A stretch of 64,000 bases of DNA from Acetobacterium sp. KB-1 (GCF_003260995.1 NZ_CP030040.1:3209176-3273175), one strand, 5' to 3'. Positions 1 to 8,937 are shown, counted from the stretch's first letter. Program-made: numbers and translations. Notes: generated by a model from the sequence alone, not told the origin.

Positions 1-716
1 AGACCGACATGGTTTAAAACGCTGCCCAGGACATATTTGCAACTGTCGGTGGTGACGGCCACCTCAATGGCTTCGCTGATGGCACAACCTAACGAGCCGT
101 TGGTGTCTGGGGTTTCAGCTAGAATTTTTCGTCCGGCGTTGGTGGTGTTGGAAGGGGAGGCAATCACCTTGGCGCCATAGGTTTCCATGACTGCCCGGCG
201 ATGGGGTTTTTGCTCCGCTGAAACCTTAACCATATAAACGGATAAGTCCAGATTAAAGTAGGCACAGGCCATTGACAGAGCAGTGCCCCATTGTCCGGCA
301 CCGGTTTCGGTGGTTAATGCGGCTAAGCCCTGTTTTTTGGCGTAATAGGCCTGGGCAGCAGCAGAGTTTAACTTATGGGAACCGGAGGTGTTGGTTCCTT
401 CATATTTATAATAGATCTCAGCCGGAGTATCCAGCTCTTTTTCCAGGCAATAGGCCCGGACCAGGGGCGAGGGTCGGTACATTTTATAGAAATCACGGAT
501 TTCTTCGGGAATTTCAATGTACTGCTCGGTGGTATTAAGTTCCTGATCCACCAGTTCTTCGCAGAACACAGGCAGCAGTTCCTCTTTGGTACAGTATTCA
601 CCAGTGCCGGGATTTACAAAAGGCTCAGGCAGCTCCTTCATTTTGGCCCGGAGATTGAACCAGTATTTCGGCATCTCATCTTCACTTAAATAAATCTTAT
701 AGGGTATCTTTTTCAT
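1..716 (-). CDS. trpB: Tryptophan synthase beta chain, TrpB2 type (partial)
   Basis: PLP enzyme that joins indole and serine to make tryptophan. About 238 N-terminal residues are visible; the gene runs off the left edge of the window. The start MKKIPYKIYLSEDEMPKYW and the PLP-lysine motif GTNTSGSHKLNSA (around residues 108-120) fit the TrpB2 subfamily, which works without a tightly bound alpha subunit. No trp neighbours are visible on the upstream side. The leader carries a T-box with a UGG specifier, so expression probably rises when tryptophanyl-tRNA is uncharged. The T-box supports a tryptophan role over other fold-type II PLP enzymes. Confidence 0.9.
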   Translation of the reverse strand, partial: MKKIPYKIYLSEDEMPKYWFNLRAKMKELPEPFVNPGTGEYCTKEELLPVFCEELVDQELNTTEQYIEIPEEIRDFYKMYRPSPLVRAYCLEKELDTPAEIYYKYEGTNTSGSHKLNSAAAQAYYAKKQGLAALTTETGAGQWGTALSMACAYFNLDLSVYMVKVSAEQKPHRRAVMETYGAKVIASPSNTTNAGRKILAETPDTNGSLGCAISEAIEVAVTTDSCKYVLGSVLNHVG

Positions 717-1045
717 GGCATTTCCTTTCTTTCTGTTGTTAAATCATTACAGACTAGACGTCTGTAAATACAAAAAACTCGTCCTCTACTAAACGTAAAG
801 GACGAGTATAACGACTCGTGGTGCCACCTTTTTTCACAGGATCAGACCTATCTCTGCAGAATACCAACATATTCCTCAACACTTACGTAGTTGTCACGTC
901 ATGGAATACTCGGCCGAAACCTTTGACCATGCCCTCAGCGGTCCATTTGATGGATTGCGTTCTGCAAGGCTCTCAGCCTACCTCGCTCTCTGTTAGTGCA
1001 TCTTCCACCGTTATCTCCGCATCAATGGTTTGTTTTTATTTAATT
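717..1045 (-). promoter_or_regulatory. T-box riboswitch, tryptophan specifier
   Basis: Read on the minus strand, the leader of trpB contains the conserved T-box sequence AAGGTGGCACCACGAGT (814-830), a stem I region with GGAGAT near its 5' end, and a candidate specifier TGG followed by A in the segment AAATGGACCGC (about 945-955). The leader ends in an intrinsic terminator: arms CTCGTCC/GGACGAG at 778-806 followed by a T run (772-776). The ACGAGT of the T-box can pair alternatively with part of the terminator, as expected of an antiterminator. UGG matches tryptophan and the downstream gene. The stem I fold was not computed. Confidence 0.9.
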
Positions 1046-1051
1046 AGCTAT

Positions 1052-1080
1052 ATTCTAAATGAAAAATTAAGAAAAGTCAA
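1052..1080 (-). promoter_or_regulatory. Sigma-A type promoter for T-box/trpB
   Basis: On the minus strand: -35 TTGACT (1075-1080), 17-base spacer, -10 TAGAAT (1052-1057). It places the transcript start near 1045, just before the T-box. Confidence 0.65.
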
Positions 1081-1096
1081 TTAGTAAATTCTAATC

Positions 1097-1125
1097 TTGA
1101 CAATTATCCGGAAATGAAGTACAAT
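1097..1125 (+). promoter_or_regulatory. Sigma-A type promoter for the 3D-domain gene
   Basis: -35 TTGACA (1097-1102), 17-base spacer, -10 TACAAT (1120-1125), 68 bases upstream of the start codon at 1193. Divergent from the trpB promoter. Confidence 0.7.
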
Positions 1126-1192
1126 CGAATTGTAAAGAAATTGTAACGAAACGGAGTTTCGATCTGAGGATTGAAATCGAAATGGAGGTTTT

Positions 1193-2326
1193 ATGATAGA
1201 AAAAAAGAATCAGAGTTCGAATAAAAGAAAAAAGTCGATTCTTAAGATCGGGATGGCCAGTGTGATCATCACCTGTGTGGTAGGAACGGCCAGTTCTTTT
1301 GTTTTTGCTAAGGAGATCAAAGTAACCGTTGATGACAACGAGAGAATGCTCAGCGGTGGCATATTCCAAAATGTTGGCGATGTGCTTGAAGACAACGGGA
1401 TAAAACTGGGTGATCAATATTCTGTCAATGTGAATACCAAATCGGTACTGTTTACGGTTGATAATATCGAAGTGAAAAGCAAAGCCAGTGGTGAGCTGGC
1501 TTTTGACGGGAAAACCATTATTTATCAGACAGAAGCAAAAACTGTGGGTGATTTACTCAAAGAGTATCAGATCGAACTAGAAGATCTTGACCGGGTTGAA
1601 CCTGGCAAATCGACGCGCTTAGAAGATGCAAAGAAAATTAAGGTGATCCGGGTTCAGGTTGAAGAATTGCCAAGCCGACAGGTTGTCACCTATACTACCC
1701 AGAATAAAGATAATCCGGAAATGGAAGTTGGTAAAAGCAAGACTGTTCAGGTTGGGGTTGATGGCGAATCCAGTCAGGTTGAACGGGTGCTTTATGAAAA
1801 TGGTGTGGAAGTTAAACGAGAAATTATTTTTGATGAAATTGTAACCGCACCGACACCTGAAATTGTGGAAGTGGGAACAAAAGCAGTGGTTGAAACCCCA
1901 GCAGCGGTGGCAGAAACTCCGGCAGTGGTAAAACCCCCGGCAGTGGTCGAGACTCCCGTGGTTGAAACACCAGTAGTAAAAGAGCCGGTTCCAGCTCCGG
2001 TAATTGAAACACCGGCGCCCACACAAACAACAGCGACCAATACGATTCCGGAAGGGGCCGTAAAAATGACCATTCAGTGTACGGCTTATACGGCAACGGG
2101 AAATGCAACCGCATTGGGTGTGATGCCAAAAGCCAATCACACCGTAGCAGCCTGGAGTGGTTTGCCCTTCGGCACTAAGATTTATATTCCGGCCATGGGT
2201 ACCACCTATACGGTTGAAGACCGGGGCGGTGCAGTAACTCAGGGAATCGTCGATATTTATATGGATTCCTACGATGCCTGTATTCAATTTGGACGACAGA
2301 ATCTGGAAGCATATATTATTTATTAA
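1193..2326 (+). CDS. YabE-like cell-wall protein with DUF348, G5 and 3D domains
   Basis: Exported protein of 377 residues, probably acting in peptidoglycan turnover. An N-terminal membrane anchor or signal (about residues 18-38) is followed by two DUF348-like segments (about 40-135), a G5-like domain (about 150-230), a Pro/Val/Thr-rich linker with repeated ETPxVV units (about 232-285) and a C-terminal 3D domain (about 292-377). The three acidic residues of the 3D domain are visible in VEDRGGAV and VDIYMDSYDACIQFGR. GGAGG precedes the ATG. The closest known types are YabE/YocH of Bacillus and clostridial resuscitation-type proteins. Single gene with its own promoter and terminator. The precise cleavage activity cannot be read from sequence. 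Confidence 0.8.
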   Translation: MIEKKNQSSNKRKKSILKIGMASVIITCVVGTASSFVFAKEIKVTVDDNERMLSGGIFQNVGDVLEDNGIKLGDQYSVNVNTKSVLFTVDNIEVKSKASGELAFDGKTIIYQTEAKTVGDLLKEYQIELEDLDRVEPGKSTRLEDAKKIKVIRVQVEELPSRQVVTYTTQNKDNPEMEVGKSKTVQVGVDGESSQVERVLYENGVEVKREIIFDEIVTAPTPEIVEVGTKAVVETPAAVAETPAVVKPPAVVETPVVETPVVKEPVPAPVIETPAPTQTTATNTIPEGAVKMTIQCTAYTATGNATALGVMPKANHTVAAWSGLPFGTKIYIPAMGTTYTVEDRGGAVTQGIVDIYMDSYDACIQFGRQNLEAYIIY

Positions 2327-2338
2327 AATGAATAAAAA

Positions 2339-2370
2339 GCAGGATGTGCGTCGCACATCCTGCTTTTTTT
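2339..2370 (+). terminator. Intrinsic terminator after the 3D-domain gene
   Basis: Perfect inverted repeat GCAGGATGTGCG / CGCACATCCTGC (2339-2363) followed by seven T. Confidence 0.9.
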
Positions 2371-2399
2371 AGAAAAAACGATTATAAAAAGATTGAAAT

Positions 2400-2431
2400 A
2401 AAAAAGCAGAAACCGATCACGCGGTTTCTGC
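2400..2431 (-). terminator. Intrinsic terminator for the minus-strand membrane protein gene
   Basis: Arms GCAGAAACCG (2406-2415) and CGGTTTCTGC (2422-2431); on the minus strand the hairpin is followed by a T run (plus-strand A run 2400-2405). Confidence 0.8.
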
Positions 2432-2432
2432 T

Positions 2433-4025
2433 TTATTTTTTTAGATGCCTTAAAACGATGGCCCGATAGTCGAAGGGATTGGTGATATCCCGGGTGTAGG
2501 GAATCGCAGCAATGTTTAGTTTTACATCCGCTTCTATGGCTTCATATTCTGATATCAGCGCATTGAAGGCATCGGTAATCTCCTGATTAATCAGCAACTG
2601 ATTTTTTACGGAAGTATTTTCCATCAGAATACTGAAGACACTGCCATCTAGAATATAAATCAGATGATTACTGTAGCAGTAGTTTTTGATAATCTTTAAG
2701 GTTTTATAAAGAATCTCATCCCAAAGCCTTGCTCCGTTCATGGTTTTGAGTTCGTCCAGATGGCAAACCGTAATCATTTCCAGGGTAAGAATCGTTTCGC
2801 CTCGGGAAGCCCGATCCATGGCGTATTTGAGATCCTTGTAGTAGGCTTTCTCAATGGTTAATCCGGGACTTTCTTCCAGATTGTCATAGGAAGCAATTTG
2901 TTGTTCCAGATTTTTTTTGAAATGGAAAAGCTCCCGGACCTTTTTGATTAATAATGCCGAGCTCCATAAAATCATCGGGATCACAACCAGCCAGCCGATC
3001 TGATACAAGTTAAAGGGAACGCCCAGGTAGAAAACAGAAATGAGGGTTAAAACCACATAACTGCAGAGTAGCAGGATCATAAAAAAGATACTCGCACCAT
3101 AGGGCATAGCAATGGTAAAAATCAGACAGGTAAATAAAATAAATACCACCGAGTAATCAATAAAGTTAAAGTCCGAGGCGGTAAAAATCAGAAAAGCTCC
3201 AAAAACCATTAATCCCATAAAGAAAAAAACAAGCGGCGGAACCATATTGGTTAAGCTAGGCTTTTGGATGGGGTTGTGGTTTGCTTTTTTTGGTGGTTTC
3301 TTTTGTCTGTCTGCCTTCGTCTGTCTCTTTTCCGGTTTTGCTTTTTTGGGTGGTGTTTTTTCCAGATCCGGCGGTTTCGTAGTCAGAACGGGTTTTTCTA
3401 CCTGACGTGGCGGTGTTTTTTTCAGTTCGGGGGGAGGAGCGGTGTTTATTGGATTTGGGACAACTTCCGCTAACGGCTTTGTTTCAGAAAAGCTGGAATG
3501 GGAAAAATTGTCACCTGTGCCTGGCATGGCTTTATTGGCGATCTCAGATGCCGTTGCCATTTTGGGGATGGTTGAGGTCCGCTCCGCTTCAGAAGCGTAA
3601 GGCGTGGTCCGTCCTAATATTTTAGATAGGGTAGGCAGTTCCTCATCATCCTCAATTTCACCGTTGGGGGTGGAAAAGCCAACCTTGTCACTAAGTGGTG
3701 ATGTTTTTTTACTGAGAAGATCGCCATTAAAGGCAAGCTGGTTTGTCCGGGTTTCGAAAGGACGGGAATTGAGGACGGCCTGATCGAGCGCATCATCATC
3801 CGAAATATCCACCCCAGAAAGAAAATGTTCATTGGGGTGGTAGGGATCATGAATAGTTGTTTCAACAGCCTCAGGATTCATTTCTCGCGAAATAAAGCCG
3901 TCTTCTAGGAGTGAAGTAAGCTTTGCATCTATTCGTATTTCACAGTCCTGGATGGTCGCATCCAGAAGCTGTTTTTTTTCGAGAATAATATCCAATTTAC
4001 TCGGCTGGATTTTGTCATTATTCAT
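2433..4025 (-). CDS. Membrane protein with degenerate GGDEF-like C-terminal domain
   Basis: No firm family assignment. From the ATG at 4025 the protein has about 530 residues: a charged N-terminal region, a long Pro/Lys-rich linker, about four hydrophobic segments (beginning NMVPPLVFFFMGLMVFG), a short helical stretch, then a domain resembling a diguanylate cyclase fold (ETILTLEMITVCHLDELKT ... YILDGSVFSILMENT). The GGDEF signature is replaced by LDGSV, so catalysis is unlikely; it may sense a nucleotide or act as a scaffold, as PelD does with its degenerate GGDEF domain. An upstream in-frame ATG at 4061 would add 12 residues; 4025 is preferred because GGA lies five bases upstream. Monocistronic. 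Confidence 0.55.
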   Translation of the reverse strand: MNNDKIQPSKLDIILEKKQLLDATIQDCEIRIDAKLTSLLEDGFISREMNPEAVETTIHDPYHPNEHFLSGVDISDDDALDQAVLNSRPFETRTNQLAFNGDLLSKKTSPLSDKVGFSTPNGEIEDDEELPTLSKILGRTTPYASEAERTSTIPKMATASEIANKAMPGTGDNFSHSSFSETKPLAEVVPNPINTAPPPELKKTPPRQVEKPVLTTKPPDLEKTPPKKAKPEKRQTKADRQKKPPKKANHNPIQKPSLTNMVPPLVFFFMGLMVFGAFLIFTASDFNFIDYSVVFILFTCLIFTIAMPYGASIFFMILLLCSYVVLTLISVFYLGVPFNLYQIGWLVVIPMILWSSALLIKKVRELFHFKKNLEQQIASYDNLEESPGLTIEKAYYKDLKYAMDRASRGETILTLEMITVCHLDELKTMNGARLWDEILYKTLKIIKNYCYSNHLIYILDGSVFSILMENTSVKNQLLINQEITDAFNALISEYEAIEADVKLNIAAIPYTRDITNPFDYRAIVLRHLKK

Positions 4026-4342
4026 ATATATCCATCGCTTTCGCAAATAATTTCGTTGCAATAATTTTTGGTCATTGACTTTATCATCATAATCATGGAT
4101 GATAAAGGAGCTTTTAGAGGCGGGTCAACCGACAGTGAATTAGAAACGGTCCTCTACAACTACACATTATAGCAAAGATTTGGCATAGATTAAAGGAAAA
4201 ATCGAAAAAAGGCCGTAAATTCAGATAAATATTTTTATCAACAGCTAGAAAGACCGGTTTTTTTAAGTAAAAAAAGTTTAAGTCGCCTGTTTAAAGGGTT
4301 CTTAAGAACCGGCTGATTTGTTTCAACTTTTAGCTGTGTATA

Positions 4343-4554
4343 TGTGGATAAGTTATTAAAAAACTATCAACAGGCCGGTTGTAAAAAGGCAGATCAGAAA
4401 ATCCCATGATTAGGGATGTTTTGAGCATAATTGGCGTTGTTTACAAAAGTTATCCACAAATAGTGGATAGAATCGACGAATTTGTGGATAAACCTGTTGA
4501 CAAACCTGGAAAATATAAAAAACGTGTGGAATAGGAGGAGTTAATTGTGGATAA
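4343..4554. other. Cluster of DnaA-box sequences
   Basis: The 520-base intergenic stretch 4026-4546 is AT-rich and holds exact matches to TTATCCACA in either orientation: TGTGGATAA at 4343-4351, TTATCCACA at 4450-4458, TGTGGATAA at 4483-4491 and TGTGGATAA at 4546-4554, the last overlapping the GTG start of the next gene. Near matches lie at about 4461-4470 and 4524-4532. Four exact nine-mers within 212 bases is far above chance. No dnaA or dnaN is present here, so this may be a DnaA-titration site, a DnaA-regulated promoter or part of an origin region. The rest of the stretch shows no gene. Confidence 0.75.
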
Positions 4555-5302
4555 CTTTATAAAAAAAGGGGAAAGAATCGAGGATTTAGGGCTTAATAAT
4601 TTGAAGATTATTCAAAATCCGGATTATTTCTGTTTTGGTATGGACGCAGTGTTGCTATCCTGGTTTGTTTCCCGGTTAACAAAGGGATCTCCCCACATCA
4701 TCGATCTGGGAACCGGAACAGGGATTATTCCATTATTACTTTATGGCAAAACAAAGGCAGCCTCACTCACTGGGCTGGAGATTCAAAAACCGCTCGTGGA
4801 AATGGCCAGGCGGAGTATGGCGCTCAATGGTTTGTCAGCCCAGATCCGGATCATTGCCGGGGATATTAAAAACCCTGGTAGTGAAATTCTGCCAAACACG
4901 TATGATGTGGTGGTCAGTAATCCGCCCTACATGCGGGCCCAGGCGGGGCTGAAAAATAATTGTGAAACCAAGACAATTTCCCGACATGAAATTTTGTGTA
5001 GTATTGAAGACATTCTCATTTTCAGCAAACGAATGCTAAAGGATCGGGGACGCCTGTTTCTGGTTCATCGACCGGAACGGCTGGGGGATATCATTTCTTT
5101 GATGCGCCTTTATAAAATCGAGGTCAAACAGCTGCAATTTATTTACCCATCCTTAAAAAAAGAGGCCAATCTGGTTTTGATTGAGGGGCGAAAAAGCGGT
5201 CAACCGGGGTTAAAAACGGATGCTCCCCTGATTGTATACCAAGAAGACGGGGAATATACTCAGGAAATTTATGATATCTATGGGATGACCAAGCCGCAAT
5301 AA
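4547..5302 (+). CDS. tRNA1(Val) (adenine-37-N6)-methyltransferase, TrmN6 family
   Basis: SAM-dependent N6-adenine methyltransferase of 251 residues, related to YfiC/YabB. The SAM-binding motif IIDLGTGTGIIPLLL (about residues 48-62) and the catalytic NPPY motif in VVVSNPPYMRAQ (about 123-134) are both present. The start is GTG, preceded by the strong ribosome site AGGAGG; the start codon lies inside a DnaA box. In Firmicutes this family often sits near replication genes, which agrees with the dnaI/dnaD genes downstream on the other strand. The substrate is inferred from the family. Confidence 0.85.
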   Translation: MDNFIKKGERIEDLGLNNLKIIQNPDYFCFGMDAVLLSWFVSRLTKGSPHIIDLGTGTGIIPLLLYGKTKAASLTGLEIQKPLVEMARRSMALNGLSAQIRIIAGDIKNPGSEILPNTYDVVVSNPPYMRAQAGLKNNCETKTISRHEILCSIEDILIFSKRMLKDRGRLFLVHRPERLGDIISLMRLYKIEVKQLQFIYPSLKKEANLVLIEGRKSGQPGLKTDAPLIVYQEDGEYTQEIYDIYGMTKPQ

Positions 5303-5318
5303 AAAAATGAAATGAGAA

Positions 5319-5354
5319 AAAACCGATCTCGGCGATTAGCTGAGACCGGTTTTT
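5319..5354. terminator. Bidirectional terminator between convergent genes
   Basis: Imperfect inverted repeat AAACCGATCTC / GAGACCGGTTT with a T run on the plus strand and an A run on the left side, serving the methyltransferase gene and the dnaI-type gene. Confidence 0.8.
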
Positions 5355-6320
5355 TTATAAACGGCCCCGCCGGGCCTTGAGAATACGAATGTCTTCACCC
5401 AGAAAGGGAATCGTTTTAAAATAGCCAGAGATCCGTGAGGAAAGCCGTTCGTCATATAGTGATTTTATTTTAAGCACCGTCAGATTGCTGGAAATAATCA
5501 TCTTTTTTTCGGCATTAAGGCGGCTGTCGATGACCTCATAGAGCTGTTTTTGGCTGTATTCTGAAGAAAATTCAGCCCCTAGATCATCGATAATTAAGAG
5601 ATCACAGAGCAGCAGTGGTTCATAAATTTCGGTCGATGTTTTCTTTTCCCGGAAAAGTTGATCCTGAATACTGGCGACCAGGTGAGCAGCGGTGACATAG
5701 ACAATCCCATAGCCCTTTTCAGTGAGTTTGTTGACAATGCAATTGGACATAAAGGTTTTGCCCACGCCAGGCGGACCGACAAAAAGAAGCTGATCTTCAA
5801 TCGTTTCAAAATTCTGACAATATTTTAACATATTTTGTTTAATGTTGAGGGCATTGGACCGATGACTGGCAGTTGTAGAACCAATGGGCTGCTCTGAATA
5901 ATAGTCGGAATTAAAGGTTTCAAAGGTTTCCCGTTGGGCCCGGGTTTTTAAGTCATAGCTGGAAAAACTGATTTCGGCCAGACATTGATTAAGACAAGAG
6001 CAAGGTCCTTCAGGAAGAATTCCTGAATCCTGACAAAGCGAGCAATAATACGAATGGCTTAGTAGAGCGGCCTTTTCTCCGGCAAAATCTTTTTTTCTGG
6101 TTTCAAGCGCACTCATTTGCTTCCGGATGGCAGCGGTTTTATCCAGTTCATTGGCGACGGTGGCCCGGATCAGGGCAACTCCCAGGCGATTGATTTGATT
6201 ATCCAGATCAGAAAGCGCGGGTATCTGACGATAGAGGGCTTCTTTTTTTTGGCGTTGTTTAAATTGGTAAGCATGCTGTTTTTTTTGTAGCAGGGCAAAG
6301 GCGGCATTATAGGTCTTCAT
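5355..6320 (-). CDS. dnaI: DnaI/DnaC-type helicase loader ATPase
   Basis: AAA+ ATPase that loads the replicative helicase. Zinc-binding cysteines CSLC (about 93-96) and CSC (about 107-109) lie in the N-terminal domain; Walker A GPPGVGKT is at about 182-189 and Walker B LLIIDDLGAE at about 240-250. The total length of 321 residues is usual for DnaI. ATG at 6320 is chosen because GGAG lies seven bases upstream; a GTG directly before it is an alternative. It overlaps the end of the upstream DnaD-type gene by 14 bases, so the two are translationally linked and probably partners in primosome assembly. Confidence 0.88.
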   Translation of the reverse strand: MKTYNAAFALLQKKQHAYQFKQRQKKEALYRQIPALSDLDNQINRLGVALIRATVANELDKTAAIRKQMSALETRKKDFAGEKAALLSHSYYCSLCQDSGILPEGPCSCLNQCLAEISFSSYDLKTRAQRETFETFNSDYYSEQPIGSTTASHRSNALNIKQNMLKYCQNFETIEDQLLFVGPPGVGKTFMSNCIVNKLTEKGYGIVYVTAAHLVASIQDQLFREKKTSTEIYEPLLLCDLLIIDDLGAEFSSEYSQKQLYEVIDSRLNAEKKMIISSNLTVLKIKSLYDERLSSRISGYFKTIPFLGEDIRILKARRGRL

Positions 6321-7335
6321 CACTTATCTCCAGTTCCGGCCATAAATCCTCGGCGTAGTTAACTTCCATATCCAGGTAAGCCTGTTTACGGGAATCACTC
6401 ATCGGTTCAAGGGCTTCTTTATGATCAAATTTGGGTTTTGGTTTGTCGTTTTTAATGTCTTCCAGGGTTTTAAAGCCCTGTTCGTGCCAATTTTTCAGGA
6501 TCCCGTCAATATATTTCATATTCGGTTTATTGGTTCGGGATAAAGCCTGGACAATGATTTCCATGGAGAAACCGTAATTCTTAAACCAGGTGTCCATCAT
6601 TTGTCGCTCAGAAACCATGGGGTTTCGTTGAATTCCCAGGTATTTAAAGATTTGATAATAGCTCGTTCGTTTATGGGCGGAGTCTTTGATATAAGCTTCG
6701 GCCTCAATATGATCCCGAACCTCGGCAGCATGAAAGCTTTTAGCGACAGTTTCCAGATAGGAGATCACCTGGGCCGGGGTAAAGGTGCGGTCTTTTTTAT
6801 TGATCATATTAATGGAATACTCCACAATCAGGATCACCGCTTCCGGAGTGAAATTGTAGTCATCGAGCCAGCGCTTAAAAAGCAGGGTTTCTTTTTTGGT
6901 GATGGTCCGGCTTTCATACATATCCTGGATGGTGGTGTACATGCGTTGAATTCGGTCTTCGATGCTGTTGGAGGATTGCGTATTTCTAGGAATGGTGGTC
7001 TCCGGGATGGCCTCATTTTTATAGAGGATGGTGCCGGTGATATTATAAAAACGGACCAGTGCATCGCGGGTGCCGGTGTATTCAATAGCGATAATTTTTT
7101 CAGATGCCCAATAATCCCAGGCTTTTTTTACGTCGGTCTCCAATAAATTCAGATCCTTGGCGATATCTTCATTACTGATTGGGGTCAGACCCTGATTAAA
7201 GCATCGCTTTAAGCCATAAAGATAGACCTTGACGTAGTCCCCCCGAGCCATGGGCATGTAGTGATTAATAAAAATATTTTCAATGGGTGTCACACCCAGG
7301 TCATCATGGCTGGAAACTAATTCAAAACGATTCAT
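6307..7335 (-). CDS. DnaD-domain primosome protein
   Basis: Replication-initiation protein of 342 residues. The N-terminal part (GDYVKVYLYGLKRC ... NEDIAKDLNLLETDVKKAWDYW, about 33-75) is a winged-helix domain typical of DnaD/DnaB(Bsu). The C-terminal part (about 205-300) carries a DnaD motif ending YIDGILKNWHEQGFKTLEDI, close to the family signature YI..IL..W. Two DnaB_2-like segments appear to be present (the other at about 120-200). GAGGT precedes the ATG. First gene of a two-gene operon with dnaI. It could be named DnaD or DnaB depending on the system. Confidence 0.85.
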   Translation of the reverse strand: MNRFELVSSHDDLGVTPIENIFINHYMPMARGDYVKVYLYGLKRCFNQGLTPISNEDIAKDLNLLETDVKKAWDYWASEKIIAIEYTGTRDALVRFYNITGTILYKNEAIPETTIPRNTQSSNSIEDRIQRMYTTIQDMYESRTITKKETLLFKRWLDDYNFTPEAVILIVEYSINMINKKDRTFTPAQVISYLETVAKSFHAAEVRDHIEAEAYIKDSAHKRTSYYQIFKYLGIQRNPMVSERQMMDTWFKNYGFSMEIIVQALSRTNKPNMKYIDGILKNWHEQGFKTLEDIKNDKPKPKFDHKEALEPMSDSRKQAYLDMEVNYAEDLWPELEISDEDL

Positions 7336-7532
7336 TTTTTACCTCAAGTTATGGATTGATAATCTTTTTTACTTAAAATCTTTTAATTGTATAAATACAA
7401 TGATGTTATTATATCACATCACATTTAATTTGTGAGGAATTCCTGTTTTCTTTAGGCCGAGAAAAGAATTCTTAAAGAGTATAAGAAAAACCGGCAGGCA
7501 GATAAAAAAATGGCATAAAAACTCAAGATTTC

Positions 7533-7560
7533 TTGATAAAAATGAAACTTATGATATAAT
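7533..7560 (+). promoter_or_regulatory. Sigma-A type promoter for murA
   Basis: -35 TTGATA (7533-7538), 16-base spacer, -10 TATAAT (7555-7560), 45 bases before the murA ATG. Confidence 0.7.
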
Positions 7561-7605
7561 TACCAATTGGATATTGCATATACACTTGCACTGAAAGGAA
7601 TAAAT

Positions 7606-8883
7606 ATGGATGCTTTTATTATAGAAGGAGGTAACCCCCTACAAGGCGAGGTTACGATCTCCGGGGCAAAAAATGCGGTACTGGGAATAATTCCAGCTGC
7701 GGTGCTTTGTGCCTGCTCAAGTAAGATAGAAAATGTTCCCGATATTAAAGATGTTAACAAGATGATTGTTATTCTGGAAAAATTGGGCGCTGAAATATAT
7801 AGAGAAAAAGATACTTTGATTATTAATACCGAAAAACCAATTTCATATGACGTATCGGAGTATGAAGAGGAAACGGGTCAAATGCGGGCTTCTTATTACC
7901 TGCTGGGTGCTTTATTGGGACGCTATCGCAAGGCGATTGTGCCATTGCCCGGTGGTTGTAATATTGGCGATCGCCCGATTGACCAGCATATCAAAGGCTT
8001 CCAGGCCTTGGGAGCAACCGTGGTGATTGAACATGGTCAGGTAAAAATGGAGGCACCAGAACTGAGAGGCGCCCATATTTTTCTCGACGTGGTCAGCGTC
8101 GGTGCAACGATTAACATCATGTTGGCGGCAGTCCGGGCTGATGGCAAAACAATTATTGAAAATGCCGCCAAAGAACCCCACATCGTTGATGTGGCTAACT
8201 TTTTGAACCTGATGGGAGCAAACATCAAGGGTGCGGGAACAGATGTTATCAAGATCGTTGGGGTTGAAGAAATGCATGGTTGCGAGTATTCAGTGATTCC
8301 GGATCAGATTACTACTGGTACCTATATGATGGCCGCAGCGGCCACACAAGGAGATATTTTAATAAAAAATGTCATTCCCAAGCATATGGAGGCGATCACG
8401 GCTAAACTCAGCGAAATGGGTGTTATTGTTATGGAAGAAGACTATGGGATTCGGGTTATCGGCAAGCATCCCTTAAAAGCGGTGAATGTCAAGACCATGC
8501 CGTACCCGGGCTTTCCGACCGATCTGCAGCAACCAATGGCCGTATTAATGACAATCGCCCAAGGTACTAGCACCATTACTGAAAGTATCTTCGAAAGCCG
8601 CTTTAAATATGTGGATGAACTGCGCCGGATGGGTGCCAATATTTCGATTAACAGCCGGACCGCGAGTATTATTGGGGTGGAGACCTTATCGGCCACTAAA
8701 ATAAAAACCACCGATTTAAGAGCTGGAGCCGCCATGGTTATTGCTGGTTTGATTGCCGATGGTGAAACAAAAATCACTGAAATTATTCATATTGATCGGG
8801 GATATGAAAATTTACAGGAAAACCTGAGAAACCTGGGAGCTGATATTCGGCGAATTTCCGAGAAAGACCCTTCTTTTCTTTAG
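7606..8883 (+). CDS. murA: UDP-N-acetylglucosamine 1-carboxyvinyltransferase
   Basis: First committed step of peptidoglycan synthesis: transfers enolpyruvate from PEP to UDP-GlcNAc in the cytoplasm. 425 residues, full length. Near the N-terminus ISGAKNAVL carries the conserved lysine, and the loop PGGCNIGDRPIDQH holds the catalytic cysteine targeted by fosfomycin, so the enzyme should be sensitive at this position. ATG at 7606 is preferred because AAAGGAA lies at the right distance; an upstream in-frame TTG at 7567 has no ribosome site. The EPSP-synthase-type repeats continue to the end. Confidence 0.95.
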   Translation: MDAFIIEGGNPLQGEVTISGAKNAVLGIIPAAVLCACSSKIENVPDIKDVNKMIVILEKLGAEIYREKDTLIINTEKPISYDVSEYEEETGQMRASYYLLGALLGRYRKAIVPLPGGCNIGDRPIDQHIKGFQALGATVVIEHGQVKMEAPELRGAHIFLDVVSVGATINIMLAAVRADGKTIIENAAKEPHIVDVANFLNLMGANIKGAGTDVIKIVGVEEMHGCEYSVIPDQITTGTYMMAAAATQGDILIKNVIPKHMEAITAKLSEMGVIVMEEDYGIRVIGKHPLKAVNVKTMPYPGFPTDLQQPMAVLMTIAQGTSTITESIFESRFKYVDELRRMGANISINSRTASIIGVETLSATKIKTTDLRAGAAMVIAGLIADGETKITEIIHIDRGYENLQENLRNLGADIRRISEKDPSFL

Positions 8884-8937
8884 TTCGATTCTGACTGATG
8901 GAAGGAATTGGTAAAAGATTACCTTAAATCTCGTAAA

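Noticed and set aside
1619-2356. 245-codon minus-strand frame opposite the 3D-domain gene
   Set aside because: Cys/His/Phe-rich translation caused by the repetitive Pro/Val linker on the other strand.
6601-7146. 181-codon plus-strand frame opposite the dnaD-type gene
   Set aside because: Shadow of a well-supported DnaD-domain gene; no ribosome site or family similarity.
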